Source: Thiolapillus brandeum
GTDB lineage: Bacteria > Pseudomonadota > Gammaproteobacteria > Chromatiales > Chromatiaceae
Direction of reading: 5' to 3'
Length of the DNA: 9,876 bases
NCBI GenBank assembly: GCA_011051425.1
Contig: DRLF01000301.1
Coordinates: 1 to 9,876, forward strand
This document shows positions 1 through 6,851 of this stretch, one piece after another; position 1 is the first letter of the stretch, and every line of letters begins with the position of its first letter. A program made the position numbers and the translations under genes. The notes beneath the pieces were generated by a model that saw only the letters and a program-made list of their open reading frames with translations, did not search any database and was not told the DNA's origin.

Positions 1-769
1 CCACGACGTTCATTGCCAGTTCGATGGGAATGGCGAAGGAAAGCCCCATGAAACCACCGGAACGGCTGAAAATCTGAGAGTTGATACCCACCACTTCACC
101 ATCGAGATTGAACAGGGGACCACCCGAATTGCCCGGATTGATCGCCACATCGGTCTGGATATAGGGCACATAGTTTTCGCTGGGCAGGCTTCTGCCCTTG
201 GCGCTGACGATACCTGCGGTCACAGTGGCATCAAAACCAAAAGGCGAGCCGATAGCCAGCACCCAGGCGCCAATCTTGAGATTCTTGCTGTTGCCGATAC
301 GTACAGCGGGAAGGTTGTCGGCGTCGATTTTCAGCAAAGCGATATCACTTGCCTCATCCGAGCCCACCACCCTGGCTTCATAAGACTTGCGGTTGCTCAG
401 ACGCACAATGACTTCATCCGCACCATCCACCACATGATGGTTGGTGAGGACATAGCCATCCTTGGAAATAATGAATCCGGATCCCAGGGACTCACTGTCC
501 TCTGGCGGCATCTCACCTTTACCTTCCTCATCAAAAAAACGCCGGAACAGATCGTTGAAGGGACTGTTTTCCGGTATGGGTATGTTCTCCGGCGTATGGA
601 ACTGATGATAACCCTGCTTGCCATGGGAAACCGTACTGATATTGACCACCGCCGGTGCGTTGCGCTCGACCAGTTCGGTGAAATCCGGCAGACCACCTGC
701 CTGGACGCTGCCCAGGACCGCAAAGAAACAAAGAAAAATGGCTGCAATTTGCTTGGATCTATTTCCCAT
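1..769 (-). CDS. mucD: Periplasmic HtrA-family serine protease (MucD/DegP/DegQ type), C-terminal part outside window
   Basis: Seen: an open frame starting at ATG 769 and running without a stop through the left edge, giving the first 256 residues. Residues 1-24 form a signal peptide (a short basic start, a hydrophobic core, then SVQA before GGLPDF). The trypsin-like domain has the full catalytic triad: H112 in TNHHVV, D142 in SDIALLKI and S215 in GNSGGP. A polar loop at about residues 48-93 before the protease core matches the regulatory loop of DegP/DegQ/MucD. The PDZ domains expected downstream are not in the window. Family knowledge: these enzymes degrade misfolded envelope proteins in the periplasm, and MucD is the last gene of the Pseudomonas algU operon. 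The start overlaps the end of rseC by 11 nt and has no clear Shine-Dalgarno sequence, which suggests translational coupling. MucD is favoured over a DegS-type sensor because a cleavable signal peptide, rather than a membrane anchor, is predicted; which DegP/DegQ name fits best is open. Confidence 0.93.
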   Translation of the reverse strand, partial: MGNRSKQIAAIFLCFFAVLGSVQAGGLPDFTELVERNAPAVVNISTVSHGKQGYHQFHTPENIPIPENSPFNDLFRRFFDEEGKGEMPPEDSESLGSGFIISKDGYVLTNHHVVDGADEVIVRLSNRKSYEARVVGSDEASDIALLKIDADNLPAVRIGNSKNLKIGAWVLAIGSPFGFDATVTAGIVSAKGRSLPSENYVPYIQTDVAINPGNSGGPLFNLDGEVVGINSQIFSRSGGFMGLSFAIPIELAMNVV

Positions 770-1265
770 CGATTTGATTACCCGTTAGTTTGATGCCTTC
801 AACAGATATCGGACGTATCCGCAACACCCGCAGTATCCGCGCCTGATAGCGGCTGTTCCCTGACAACCGGGGACTGATTTTCCGTACCGTCATCAAGACC
901 AGAACAAAACCGGCAATACCCATGGCAATACTGCCAATTTCGGTGAATCCCGACAGCAGGGACGGCATCAGCCAGTTGCCCAGGATAGCGCCACCGATCA
1001 GCCCCAGCAAGGGGGCCATATAGACCAGGAGCGAAGCAATCTGCATGGCAGATTCATCCAGACCGATGACTACGCGGTCACCCTCCTGGGCACTGACAGG
1101 ATTGGCGGCCAGAAAGGAACGTTTTCGCTGGGGAAACATACTGGCAAGCAGTGAGGTGCCGCAGCCGCTCCTGGCTGAACAGGAACCGCAGGCCGATTTT
1201 GTCTCGGCGACAACCTCGGCGGTGTCTCCATTGACGGACAATACGATTCCTTCTTCCTCCAACAT
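759..1265 (-). CDS. rseC: RseC/MucC, SoxR-reducing-system-type inner-membrane protein of the sigma-E operon
   Basis: A 168-residue protein with the RseC/MucC architecture. A short cytoplasmic N-terminal domain carries clustered cysteines C26, C29 and C35 (spacing CX2CX5C). Two hydrophobic membrane segments follow at about residues 77-99 and 109-127, then a basic C-terminal tail. In the family, RseC is a modest modulator of sigma-E signalling, and the related RsxC-associated role is in keeping the SoxR iron-sulfur cluster reduced; the exact biochemistry is not settled. The gene lies 36 nt after rseB, has a perfect AGGAGG upstream, and overlaps mucD by 11 nt. This position between rseB and mucD is that of mucC in Pseudomonas. 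The family call is confident; the redox role is inferred from the cysteines and from homologues. Confidence 0.92.
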   Translation of the reverse strand: MLEEEGIVLSVNGDTAEVVAETKSACGSCSARSGCGTSLLASMFPQRKRSFLAANPVSAQEGDRVVIGLDESAMQIASLLVYMAPLLGLIGGAILGNWLMPSLLSGFTEIGSIAMGIAGFVLVLMTVRKISPRLSGNSRYQARILRVLRIRPISVEGIKLTGNQIDGK

Positions 1266-1276
1266 GCTGTCAGAAA

Positions 1277-1282
1277 CCTCCT
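1277..1282 (-). promoter_or_regulatory. Perfect Shine-Dalgarno sequence for rseC
   Basis: AGGAGG on the minus strand lies 11 nt before the rseC ATG. It is the strongest ribosome binding site in the sigma-E operon, although the spacing is longer than the usual 5-9 nt. It supports the start at 1265 and independent initiation of rseC, unlike the overlapping starts of rseB and mucD. Confidence 0.7.
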
Positions 1283-1301
1283 GCGATGGATCGTAACTGT
1301 T

Positions 1302-2324
1302 TCAGGACTTGTGGTACTGAATGCTGGCAGCCATCAGCTTGAGGGTTTTTTCAGGCACCTCACCTACGATGGTCAGTTGATAGTCCTTCAGACGCCGTCC
1401 AAGCACACGAACGGAGCCAAGATTGGTATAACCCTCGAATGCCTTTTCGCTGTCCAGGGGTTCAAGATAGGCAGAAACCGTTGCCAGGCCATCGGAAAAC
1501 ACAAAATGCTCCAGGCCTGTCTGGGGGGATTTCTGGTGGCGGACAAGATCGAAACCGGAAGGCAGGGAACGGAGATCCCAAACCGTTTCATTTGGCTGTA
1601 CAGGCGCCAGGGCCGGCTTCCTGGTGATTTCGGCGTTGCCCATGTTTGCTTCCAGATTGGCTAGCATCAGGGGTTTTTCCATACCTGTCGTACCAACTGA
1701 ATCCTGCAGTGACACAAGATCGATATCGGTGATCTTGATGTCGGTAAACATGATGCGGGACTGAATGTTTCCCTTGTCATCCACCACGGTCAGATCGAGA
1801 GGCAACGCGCTCAGTTTGTCCAGCGTCAGACGATAGCCGTAACGCAGACTGTCATTGGGCACAAGATTGATTACCACGCCGGGACGACCGGCGATACGCA
1901 CACTTCCACCCAATGTAATCCGGTAATTCTGCAACAGTTTTTCCGGCTGAATGGATTTTAAAGGAGAAAGCTTGCCCGCCGCCGGCTGTTGGGTGATATG
2001 AAGTTTTCCATTCCTGTTGGTGATGATGGTAATGGATTCGCTGTCGCGCACCACTTCCCTGGGCACACCGGTCAGCGAAGACAGGGATTCCAGAGGTCCA
2101 TTCAGGCCAATCTGGTGGCGTAAACGCATTGCCTCCAATGATGTGCCACACTGGTAAACGAAATGGCCTTCGTAGTCCATGCTGATGACTGCCTTGTTCA
2201 TTCTTTCCAGCCATTGCACGGCCTCGTTGCCGCTGTTCTCCTCGGTTGCAAATCCTGTCACCGACAGGAAGAGCAGCAGCGCCAGAAATCCCTCTCTCAC
2301 CGGCTTACTTCTGCGGTTTGCCAT
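1302..2324 (-). CDS. rseB: RseB/MucB, periplasmic regulator of the anti-sigma factor RseA
   Basis: A protein of 340 residues from the chosen ATG. The N-terminus is basic (MANRRSKPVR), followed by a hydrophobic core and a likely signal-peptidase site after VTGFA (residue 26). The mature protein has the two-domain RseB layout. A LolA-like lipid-binding domain begins near YEGHFVYQ (about residue 51). The smaller C-terminal domain starts near WDLRSLPSGF and ends with the typical DYQLTIVGEVP segment. Family knowledge: RseB binds the periplasmic part of RseA and blocks its cleavage until mislocalised LPS or lipoprotein releases it. The frame is open up to ATG 2363, but that start would put 13 extra residues before the signal peptide and overlap rseA by 59 nt. 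ATG 2324 overlaps it by 20 nt. A GTG at 2300, 4 nt past the rseA stop, is also possible and keeps the signal peptide. The identity is firm; the start is less so. Confidence 0.93.
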   Translation of the reverse strand: MANRRSKPVREGFLALLLFLSVTGFATEENSGNEAVQWLERMNKAVISMDYEGHFVYQCGTSLEAMRLRHQIGLNGPLESLSSLTGVPREVVRDSESITIITNRNGKLHITQQPAAGKLSPLKSIQPEKLLQNYRITLGGSVRIAGRPGVVINLVPNDSLRYGYRLTLDKLSALPLDLTVVDDKGNIQSRIMFTDIKITDIDLVSLQDSVGTTGMEKPLMLANLEANMGNAEITRKPALAPVQPNETVWDLRSLPSGFDLVRHQKSPQTGLEHFVFSDGLATVSAYLEPLDSEKAFEGYTNLGSVRVLGRRLKDYQLTIVGEVPEKTLKLMAASIQYHKS

Positions 2325-2904
2325 AGCTGACGAAAGAAGTATAAGGCATGACGCCCTGAACACCGCCCGGTGCGGAAGCGTACTGGCTGTGCTGCTCCAG
2401 ATAATCAGTCAGACGGGTGCGCGTCTTGTCTTCGATGGTTTTCCAGTGATTTTCCTGCTTCGCCACCAGTGCGGGGGCAGGCGCCACCTTGCCTACCGGT
2501 TGTGCCACCACCTGCAAACCACTGCTGGCCGGCGTCTGATGCTGGCTGCCATTGATGAACTGGGGACCCAGCAGGATACCCACCGCGGCTACGGAAGCCG
2601 CAAGAGCGGCGCCGGCTGCCGGCTGAACCCATTTGGGCAGGTGCCGGCGTGATTTCAGTGGAGCCAGTACCGTCGGCTCTGACTCGAGATGGCGGCTCAC
2701 GGAACTAACCAGATCCATGGATGAAAGATTGATGTCTTCACCACGAATGCTGTCGCTGATCAGCTGATAACGGATCAGAGTCTCTCTGAGTTCCTGATCC
2801 CCGCTGACACGATGACTCACACTCAGCATCTCCATCTCGCTGAGCTCATTGTCGATAACAGCAGACAGGAAGTCGTCTTCTTTTTTGTTTCCGTTTTCAG
2901 ACAT
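2305..2904 (-). CDS. rseA: RseA/MucA, membrane-bound anti-sigma-E factor
   Basis: A 199-residue single-pass membrane protein. The cytoplasmic N-terminal domain (about 1-90) has the anti-sigma signature: FLSAVIDNELSE near residues 12-23, then alternating polar helices containing ETLIRYQLISDSIRGE. One transmembrane segment lies at about residues 94-114 (alanine- and glycine-rich, ending GILLGPQFI). The periplasmic part ends in a conserved block (RLTDYLEQHSQYA, then MPYTSFVSYG) typical of MucA/RseA. Family knowledge: the N-terminal domain sequesters RpoE at the inner membrane; envelope stress triggers site-1 cleavage by a DegS/AlgW protease and then RseP cleavage, releasing the sigma factor. The gene begins 12 nt after rpoE with only a weak GAGA ribosome site, so coupling to rpoE translation would help keep sigma and anti-sigma in balance. 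The neighbours rpoE and rseB make the call secure. Confidence 0.95.
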   Translation of the reverse strand: MSENGNKKEDDFLSAVIDNELSEMEMLSVSHRVSGDQELRETLIRYQLISDSIRGEDINLSSMDLVSSVSRHLESEPTVLAPLKSRRHLPKWVQPAAGAALAASVAAVGILLGPQFINGSQHQTPASSGLQVVAQPVGKVAPAPALVAKQENHWKTIEDKTRTRLTDYLEQHSQYASAPGGVQGVMPYTSFVSYGKPQK

Positions 2905-2916
2905 GTGTATTCTCGT

Positions 2917-3495
2917 TCAATTCAGTAATGGTCGCAGTTTCTTGTCGATGGCGTCTCTGGCACGAAAGATACGTGAGCGGACCGTACCTATGGGACAATC
3001 CATCGCCTGGGCAATCTCTTCATAGCTAAGCCCTTCCAGCTCTCTCAAGCTGATAGCCGTACGTAAATCATCCGGCAGATCGTTCAGGGCATCCCGAATG
3101 GTGCGGGCTATTTCGTCCTGAAGCAGCAGATGCTCGGGCGTATCAAATTCCTTCAGCCTCGCACCGGAATCCATCTGCTCTGCCGTTATTGCCTCGACAT
3201 CATCTGCCGGAGGCCGGCGGCCCTTGGCGGCAAGATGATTCTTGGCGGTATTGATGGCAATGCGGTACAGCCAGGTATAAAAAGCGCTGTCACCGCGAAA
3301 CTTCGGCAGCGCCCGGTAGGCCTTGATAAAGGCCTCCTGGCTGACATCGAACACCTCACTGCTGTCGTGAATGTAGCGCGAGATGATATTTGCCACCTTC
3401 TGCTGGTATTTCAGCACCAGCAGATCAAAAGCCTTCTTGTCGCCTTTCTTGACCTTTTCAACCAATTTGAGGTCAGCCTCGGCATTTGAAGTCAT
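2917..3495 (-). CDS. rpoE: RNA polymerase sigma-E factor (ECF, RpoE/AlgU)
   Basis: A 192-residue ECF sigma factor, essentially the length of E. coli RpoE (191). Region 2 (about residues 23-90) carries the core-binding and -10-recognition block, including QEAFIKAYRAL and FRGDSAFYTWLYRIA. A linker with GRRPP follows, then region 4 (about 130-185) with the -35-reading helix-turn-helix LSYEEIAQAMDCPIGTVRSR. These blocks are nearly identical to the enteric protein. The product directs transcription of envelope-stress genes (outer-membrane protein chaperones, periplasmic proteases, and its own operon). It heads the operon rpoE-rseA-rseB-rseC-mucD and is divergent from nadB, as in E. coli. A sigma-E-type promoter lies upstream, indicating autoregulation, and the start codon lies in a predicted hairpin. 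ATG 3495 is chosen because it gives the standard N-terminus (LVEKVKKGD at 11-19) and follows GGGAAG. Confidence 0.98.
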   Translation of the reverse strand: MTSNAEADLKLVEKVKKGDKKAFDLLVLKYQQKVANIISRYIHDSSEVFDVSQEAFIKAYRALPKFRGDSAFYTWLYRIAINTAKNHLAAKGRRPPADDVEAITAEQMDSGARLKEFDTPEHLLLQDEIARTIRDALNDLPDDLRTAISLRELEGLSYEEIAQAMDCPIGTVRSRIFRARDAIDKKLRPLLN

Positions 3496-3515
3496 GGCTC
3501 ACTTCCCGAGCCACA
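3493..3515 (-). promoter_or_regulatory. Predicted mRNA hairpin covering the rpoE start codon
   Basis: Read on the minus strand, GGCTC (3512-3508) and GAGCC (3500-3496) form a perfect 5-bp stem around a 7-nt loop, GGGAAGT, which holds the likely Shine-Dalgarno bases. The stem extends by a U-A pair and two G-U pairs into the AUG itself, making 8 bp in all. Such a structure could limit rpoE translation. The base pairing is seen; any regulatory role is inference. Confidence 0.4.
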
Positions 3516-3543
3516 CATCAATGGCTTTTGCTTCTTATGCCAA

Positions 3544-3570
3544 TGTGACATTCTTATTGTTATAAAGTTC
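3544..3570 (-). promoter_or_regulatory. Sigma-E-dependent autoregulatory promoter of the rpoE operon
   Basis: On the minus strand GAACTT (3570-3565) is followed after 16 bp by TCACA (3548-3544, preceded by G). The established sigma-E/AlgU consensus is GAACTT, 16-17 bp, then TCTGA or TCAAA, so the -35 is perfect and the -10 keeps the TC..A core. The predicted transcript start is near 3538, leaving a leader of about 40 nt before the rpoE ATG. Autoregulation of rpoE from such a promoter is well known in E. coli and Pseudomonas. Confidence 0.75.
3558..3566 (+). promoter_or_regulatory. Candidate extended -10 promoter for nadB
   Basis: TGT TATAAA matches the extended -10 form TGnTATAAT with one mismatch. 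No good -35 hexamer lies 16-18 bp upstream, which extended -10 promoters can tolerate. Transcription would start near 3573, giving a leader of about 64 nt before nadB. The box shares bases 3565-3566 with the -35 element of the divergent rpoE promoter. Confidence 0.5.
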
Positions 3571-3587
3571 TGTTTCATGAATACTTA

Positions 3588-3611
3588 ATTGGTCTGAACC
3601 CGGTGGCCAAT
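3588..3611 (+). promoter_or_regulatory. Inverted repeat / stem-loop in the nadB leader
   Basis: ATTGGTC (3588-3594) can pair with GGCCAAT (3605-3611) through 7 bp including one G-U pair, around a 10-nt loop. It lies between the candidate nadB promoter and the start codon. No uridine run follows, so it is not an intrinsic terminator, and it does not resemble a riboswitch I know. It could be an operator or an RNA element, or chance. Confidence 0.3.
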
Positions 3612-3636
3612 ACCCAAAAAATTAGCAGCCCCTATT

Positions 3637-5268
3637 ATGTCAAAAAAAACCGACTATGATGTTTTAATTATCGGCAGCGGCGCGGCAGGTCTCAGTCTGG
3701 CACTGCGTCTGCCACCAGAAACCCGTATTGCCGTGGTATCCAAGCGGGAACTGGCCGAGGGAAATACCCTGTACGCCCAGGGAGGCATTTCTGCGGTCCT
3801 GGATGAGGCGGATTCCACGGAATCACACATCCAGGATACCCTCCGCGCCGGTGCGGATCTCTGCGATGAGGAAGTGGTCAAGCTGGTGGTGGAAAACGGA
3901 CCCCAGAACATCCGCTGGCTGCTGAACCAGGGCGTGGAGTTCACTCAGCAGCCCCAAACCGGATCTTCCGGCTATCATCTCACCCGTGAGGGAGGCCACA
4001 GTCACCGCCGGGTCATCCATGCGGCCGATGCCACCGGTCGCGTGGTGGAACTGAGCCTGGAAGACCGGGCTCGACAGCAATCCAATATCACCTTGCTGGA
4101 ACACCACATTGCCATCGACCTCATATGCACCCCCAGGGACAAGGGGAAGCATGCCAGGCGTTGCTACGGCGCCTACCTGCTGGACCTGAAAAAAGACCGG
4201 GTGACGTCCATCGGCGCCCATAGTGTCGTGCTGGCCACCGGCGGCTCCAACAAGGTCTATCTCTACACCAGCAATCCCGATGTGGCCACCGGCGACGGTA
4301 TCGCCATGGGCTGGCGTGCCGGCTGCCGTATCGCCAACATGGAGTTCATCCAGTTCCATCCAACCTGTCTCTATCATCCCGATGCCAAGTCCTTCCTCGT
4401 AACCGAGGCTGTACGCGGCGAAGGCGGCATCCTGGTCCTGCCCGACGGCAAGCGTTTCATGGATGCCTACGACGAGCGGGGCGAACTGGCGCCACGGGAT
4501 ATCGTAGCCCGCGCCATCGATAACGAAATGAAGCTTCATGGCCTGGACTGCGTCTACCTGGACATCAGCCACCGGGATGCCGATTTCATCCGCGCCCATT
4601 TCCCGACCATTTACGCCAAGTGCATGGAACTGGGCATCGACATCACCAGGGAACCCATCCCGGTGGTGCCCGCTGCCCATTACACCTGCGGAGGCATCTG
4701 GACAGACAGGAAGGCCCGCACCGATATCGAAGGACTGTATGCCGTGGGCGAAACGGCCTATACCGGACTGCACGGCGCCAACCGCATGGCCAGCAACTCC
4801 CTGCTGGAATGCCTGGTGTTCAGCGAACTGGCCGCCGAGGATATTGCCGGGAAGCTGCAACAGGCAGAAAATGCCCTGCCACCCTTGCCCCACTGGGATG
4901 AAAGCCGGGTGACGGATTCGGACGAAGCCGTGGTGGTGGCCCACAACTGGGATGAACTGCGGCGTTTCATGTGGGACTATGTGGGCATCGTGCGCCGCAA
5001 CAAGCGCCTCGCACGGGCGCGGCGGCGCATCAACCTGCTGCAGCACGAGATCCGCGAGTATTACAGCAACTTTCGGGTCACCAACGACCTGCTGGAACTG
5101 CGCAACCTCGCGGACGTGGCGGAACTCATCATCCTTTCCGCCATGCGCCGCCGTGAAAGCCGCGGCCTGCATTTCAACCGGGACTATCCCTGGCAGGACG
5201 AAAACCAGCGTCAGCCCACGATCCTGATCCCCGACAATTACGTCGCCAGCGACATCAACAGGAAATGA
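3637..5268 (+). CDS. nadB: L-aspartate oxidase (NadB)
   Basis: A 543-residue flavoprotein of the succinate dehydrogenase/fumarate reductase family, close to the E. coli NadB length of 540. It oxidises L-aspartate to iminoaspartate in the cytosol, which NadA condenses to quinolinate for NAD synthesis. Seen: the FAD-binding GSGAAG at residues 13-18, LYAQGGISA at 45-53, REGGHSHRR at 117-125, QFHPT at 239-243, the APRDIV loop at 285-290, AAHYTCGG at 346-353, and [15 protein letters not shown] near 377-391. The residues matching the E. coli active site (E118, H241, R287, H348, R383) are all present at a constant offset of three. The C-terminal helical domain follows from about residue 435. The ribosome binding site before ATG 3637 is poor (AGCAGCCCCTATT). 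The gene is divergent from rpoE and overlaps a GNAT gene by 4 nt. Confidence 0.98.
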   Translation: MSKKTDYDVLIIGSGAAGLSLALRLPPETRIAVVSKRELAEGNTLYAQGGISAVLDEADSTESHIQDTLRAGADLCDEEVVKLVVENGPQNIRWLLNQGVEFTQQPQTGSSGYHLTREGGHSHRRVIHAADATGRVVELSLEDRARQQSNITLLEHHIAIDLICTPRDKGKHARRCYGAYLLDLKKDRVTSIGAHSVVLATGGSNKVYLYTSNPDVATGDGIAMGWRAGCRIANMEFIQFHPTCLYHPDAKSFLVTEAVRGEGGILVLPDGKRFMDAYDERGELAPRDIVARAIDNEMKLHGLDCVYLDISHRDADFIRAHFPTIYAKCMELGIDITREPIPVVPAAHYTCGGIWTDRKARTDIEGLYAVGETAYTGLHGANRMASNSLLECLVFSELAAEDIAGKLQQAENALPPLPHWDESRVTDSDEAVVVAHNWDELRRFMWDYVGIVRRNKRLARARRRINLLQHEIREYYSNFRVTNDLLELRNLADVAELIILSAMRRRESRGLHFNRDYPWQDENQRQPTILIPDNYVASDINRK

Positions 5269-5750
5269 CCGGCATCGTTGTTGCAGATTATCGGGATCCC
5301 TCGCATCAGAAAGCCCTGCTCGATCTGCTGGATGATTATGCCCGTGATCCCATGGGCGGCGGGAAGGGCCTGAGTAGCCGCGTACGGGAAACACTCATCC
5401 CCGCCCTCGCGGAACAACCGGGAGCCTTCAGCATCCTGGCATTCGATGGAGACGAACCCGTCGGCCTGGTGAACTGCTTCCAGAGCCTGTCCACGTTCAA
5501 AGCCAGGCCGCTGATCAATATTCACGATGTCACCGTGAAAGCAAGCCATCGAGGCCGGGGCATCAGCACCCGTATGCTGAGGGAGGTCGAAGCAGTGGCG
5601 CGACAACGAGGCTGCTGCAAGCTGACGCTTGAGGTGCTGGAAGGCAACAGGATCGCGCAACAGGCCTACAGAAAATTCGGTTTCGGTAGCTACGAGCTGG
5701 ACCCTGCGCTGGGACAGGCACTGTTCTGGGAGAAAAAGCTGTCGGACTGA
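5265..5750 (+). CDS. GNAT-family N-acetyltransferase, substrate unknown
   Basis: A 161-residue single-domain protein. The acetyl-CoA-binding motif A is clear: strand [12 protein letters not shown] (85-95), then the pyrophosphate loop RGRGIS (96-101) and helix [15 protein letters not shown]. Motif B follows with [21 protein letters not shown] (120-140), including the usual asparagine and the AYRKFGF ending. An N-terminal segment [10 protein letters not shown] (24-33) may shape the acceptor site; I have seen this kind of segment in a subset of GNAT proteins, but its role is not known to me. The start codon overlaps the nadB stop (ATGA), and AGGA lies too close for a normal ribosome site, so translation is probably by re-initiation. 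No substrate can be read from the sequence: a small molecule or a protein amine is possible, and a link to NAD metabolism is only suggested by position. Confidence 0.88.
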   Translation: MTGIVVADYRDPSHQKALLDLLDDYARDPMGGGKGLSSRVRETLIPALAEQPGAFSILAFDGDEPVGLVNCFQSLSTFKARPLINIHDVTVKASHRGRGISTRMLREVEAVARQRGCCKLTLEVLEGNRIAQQAYRKFGFGSYELDPALGQALFWEKKLSD

Positions 5751-5758
5751 CAGTGGTT

Positions 5759-5785
5759 AAAAAAGCCCACGGAAGGTTTTTTTTT
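5759..5785 (+). terminator. Likely bidirectional intrinsic terminator between the convergent GNAT and permease genes
   Basis: AAAAAAGCC (5759-5767) pairs with GG followed by nine T (5775-5785) through one G-U pair and an A/T stem, around a loop of 7 nt (CACGGAA). On the plus strand the T9 run makes the tail for nadB-GNAT. On the minus strand the A6 run reads as T6 after GGGC, serving the purF-metZ operon that ends at 5802. The GC part of the stem is short, so strength is uncertain. Confidence 0.6.
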
Positions 5786-5801
5786 GCATTCTGCCAGGCG
5801 A

Positions 5802-6851
5802 CTACGGCGTCCGCAAGGCGCTGTCCTTCAGTCGCCCGTTCTCCGACATGGCCACGGCAATGGCCCGGGTCTGGGGAAAATTGGCCAGCACAATCATGCT
5901 GATGACGGTGATGGGCACACTCAGAAACATGCCGGTCACCCCCCACATCTGCCCCCACAGGGACAGGGCCAGAATCACCACCAGCGGACTGAGGTTGAGC
6001 GAAGACCCCATGAGCCGCGGTTCGAGCACATTGCCGATCAGCACCTGCACCGTGCCGAGCGATACCAGCAGGGTAACAAAAGGCCCGAAAGTATCGAACT
6101 GCACCAGTGCCAGGGTGGTCGGCAGCAGCACGGCCACCATGGAACCGATGGTGGGAATGTAGTTGAGCATGAAGATCAGCAGCGCCCAGAAAGGCGCGTA
6201 ATCCACGCCGACCCACAACAGGATGATATAGCTGATGATACCCGTCAGCGCACTGACCATGGTCTTGATATACACATACTGGCGAATCTGAACCTGGATT
6301 GCTTCCAGTATACGGTTCACCTTCCGGTACCTGTCCGCACTGGGAAACATGATCCGCAGTTTGATCCCGAAATAGCGCTCTTCGAGCAGCAGAAATGCCA
6401 CATAGATAGCCACCAGGCCCGCATTTCCCGCCAGCCCCATAATAGCTGCGGCTATGTTGCTGATGATGCGTCCCAGATCCAGGCCATCTGCCCAATGCTG
6501 AATGGCTGGCGCCACTTCCACACCGGACAGCGAAGCAAGCCGGTCGAGCATCTTGCTGACATTGTGCTGGTAATTGGGCGCGGCAATTTTCACCTGCTCT
6601 ATGGTATCTCCGATCATCTGCACCACGCCGCTGAGCAGCAGCACCACAACCAGCAATGCCAGAAACACACTCACATGATGAAAAGGCTGGATACCGCCCA
6701 ATTCAATCCTGCGGATCTGCAGGGCAATGGCATCGATGACATACCAGATGATCAGTGCAATAGCGAAGGGAACCAGCAGGGGCTTGCCGAATATCAGCAG
6801 TGCAATCACCGCCACGATACTGACTACGATAGCCGTAATACGCTGGGGCAT
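5802..6851 (-). CDS. AI-2E family (PerM/TqsA-like) inner-membrane transporter
   Basis: A 349-residue polytopic membrane protein. Hydrophobic segments lie at about residues 4-20, 23-44, 59-80, 132-156, 195-215, 219-249, 254-276 and 287-325. A soluble, charged stretch sits between the third and fourth (about 81-128). Family hallmarks are LNYIPTIGS (229-237), NVLEPRLMG (274-282) and LSPLVVILALSLWG (287-300). Members include E. coli TqsA (linked to autoinducer-2 export), YdiK and PerM, plus Na+/H+ antiporters in other bacteria, so the substrate cannot be assigned by family. ATG 6851 immediately follows the methyltransferase stop (0 nt gap) and has a strong purine-rich GAGGAGAGGA upstream, partly inside that gene. 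It is the last gene of the purF-metZ operon, ending shortly before a likely terminator. The position gives no clear clue to substrate. Confidence 0.9.
   Translation of the reverse strand: MPQRITAIVVSIVAVIALLIFGKPLLVPFAIALIIWYVIDAIALQIRRIELGGIQPFHHVSVFLALLVVVLLLSGVVQMIGDTIEQVKIAAPNYQHNVSKMLDRLASLSGVEVAPAIQHWADGLDLGRIISNIAAAIMGLAGNAGLVAIYVAFLLLEERYFGIKLRIMFPSADRYRKVNRILEAIQVQIRQYVYIKTMVSALTGIISYIILLWVGVDYAPFWALLIFMLNYIPTIGSMVAVLLPTTLALVQFDTFGPFVTLLVSLGTVQVLIGNVLEPRLMGSSLNLSPLVVILALSLWGQMWGVTGMFLSVPITVISMIVLANFPQTRAIAVAMSENGRLKDSALRTP

Noticed and set aside
397..747. Overlapping minus-strand frames inside the mucD region
   Set aside because: The true frame starts at 769 and runs off the left edge. 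It carries a signal peptide and the full HtrA catalytic triad, so the other frames are shadows.
3496..3636. Possible small RNA or small gene in the rpoE-nadB intergenic region
   Set aside because: The space is taken up by two divergent promoters and leaders. There is no intrinsic terminator and no open frame with a credible start.
3823..5394. A 523-codon open frame on the minus strand, antisense to nadB
   Set aside because: It lies fully opposite a textbook NadB with all active-site residues. Its translation has no recognisable domain and looks like the complement of GC-biased codons.
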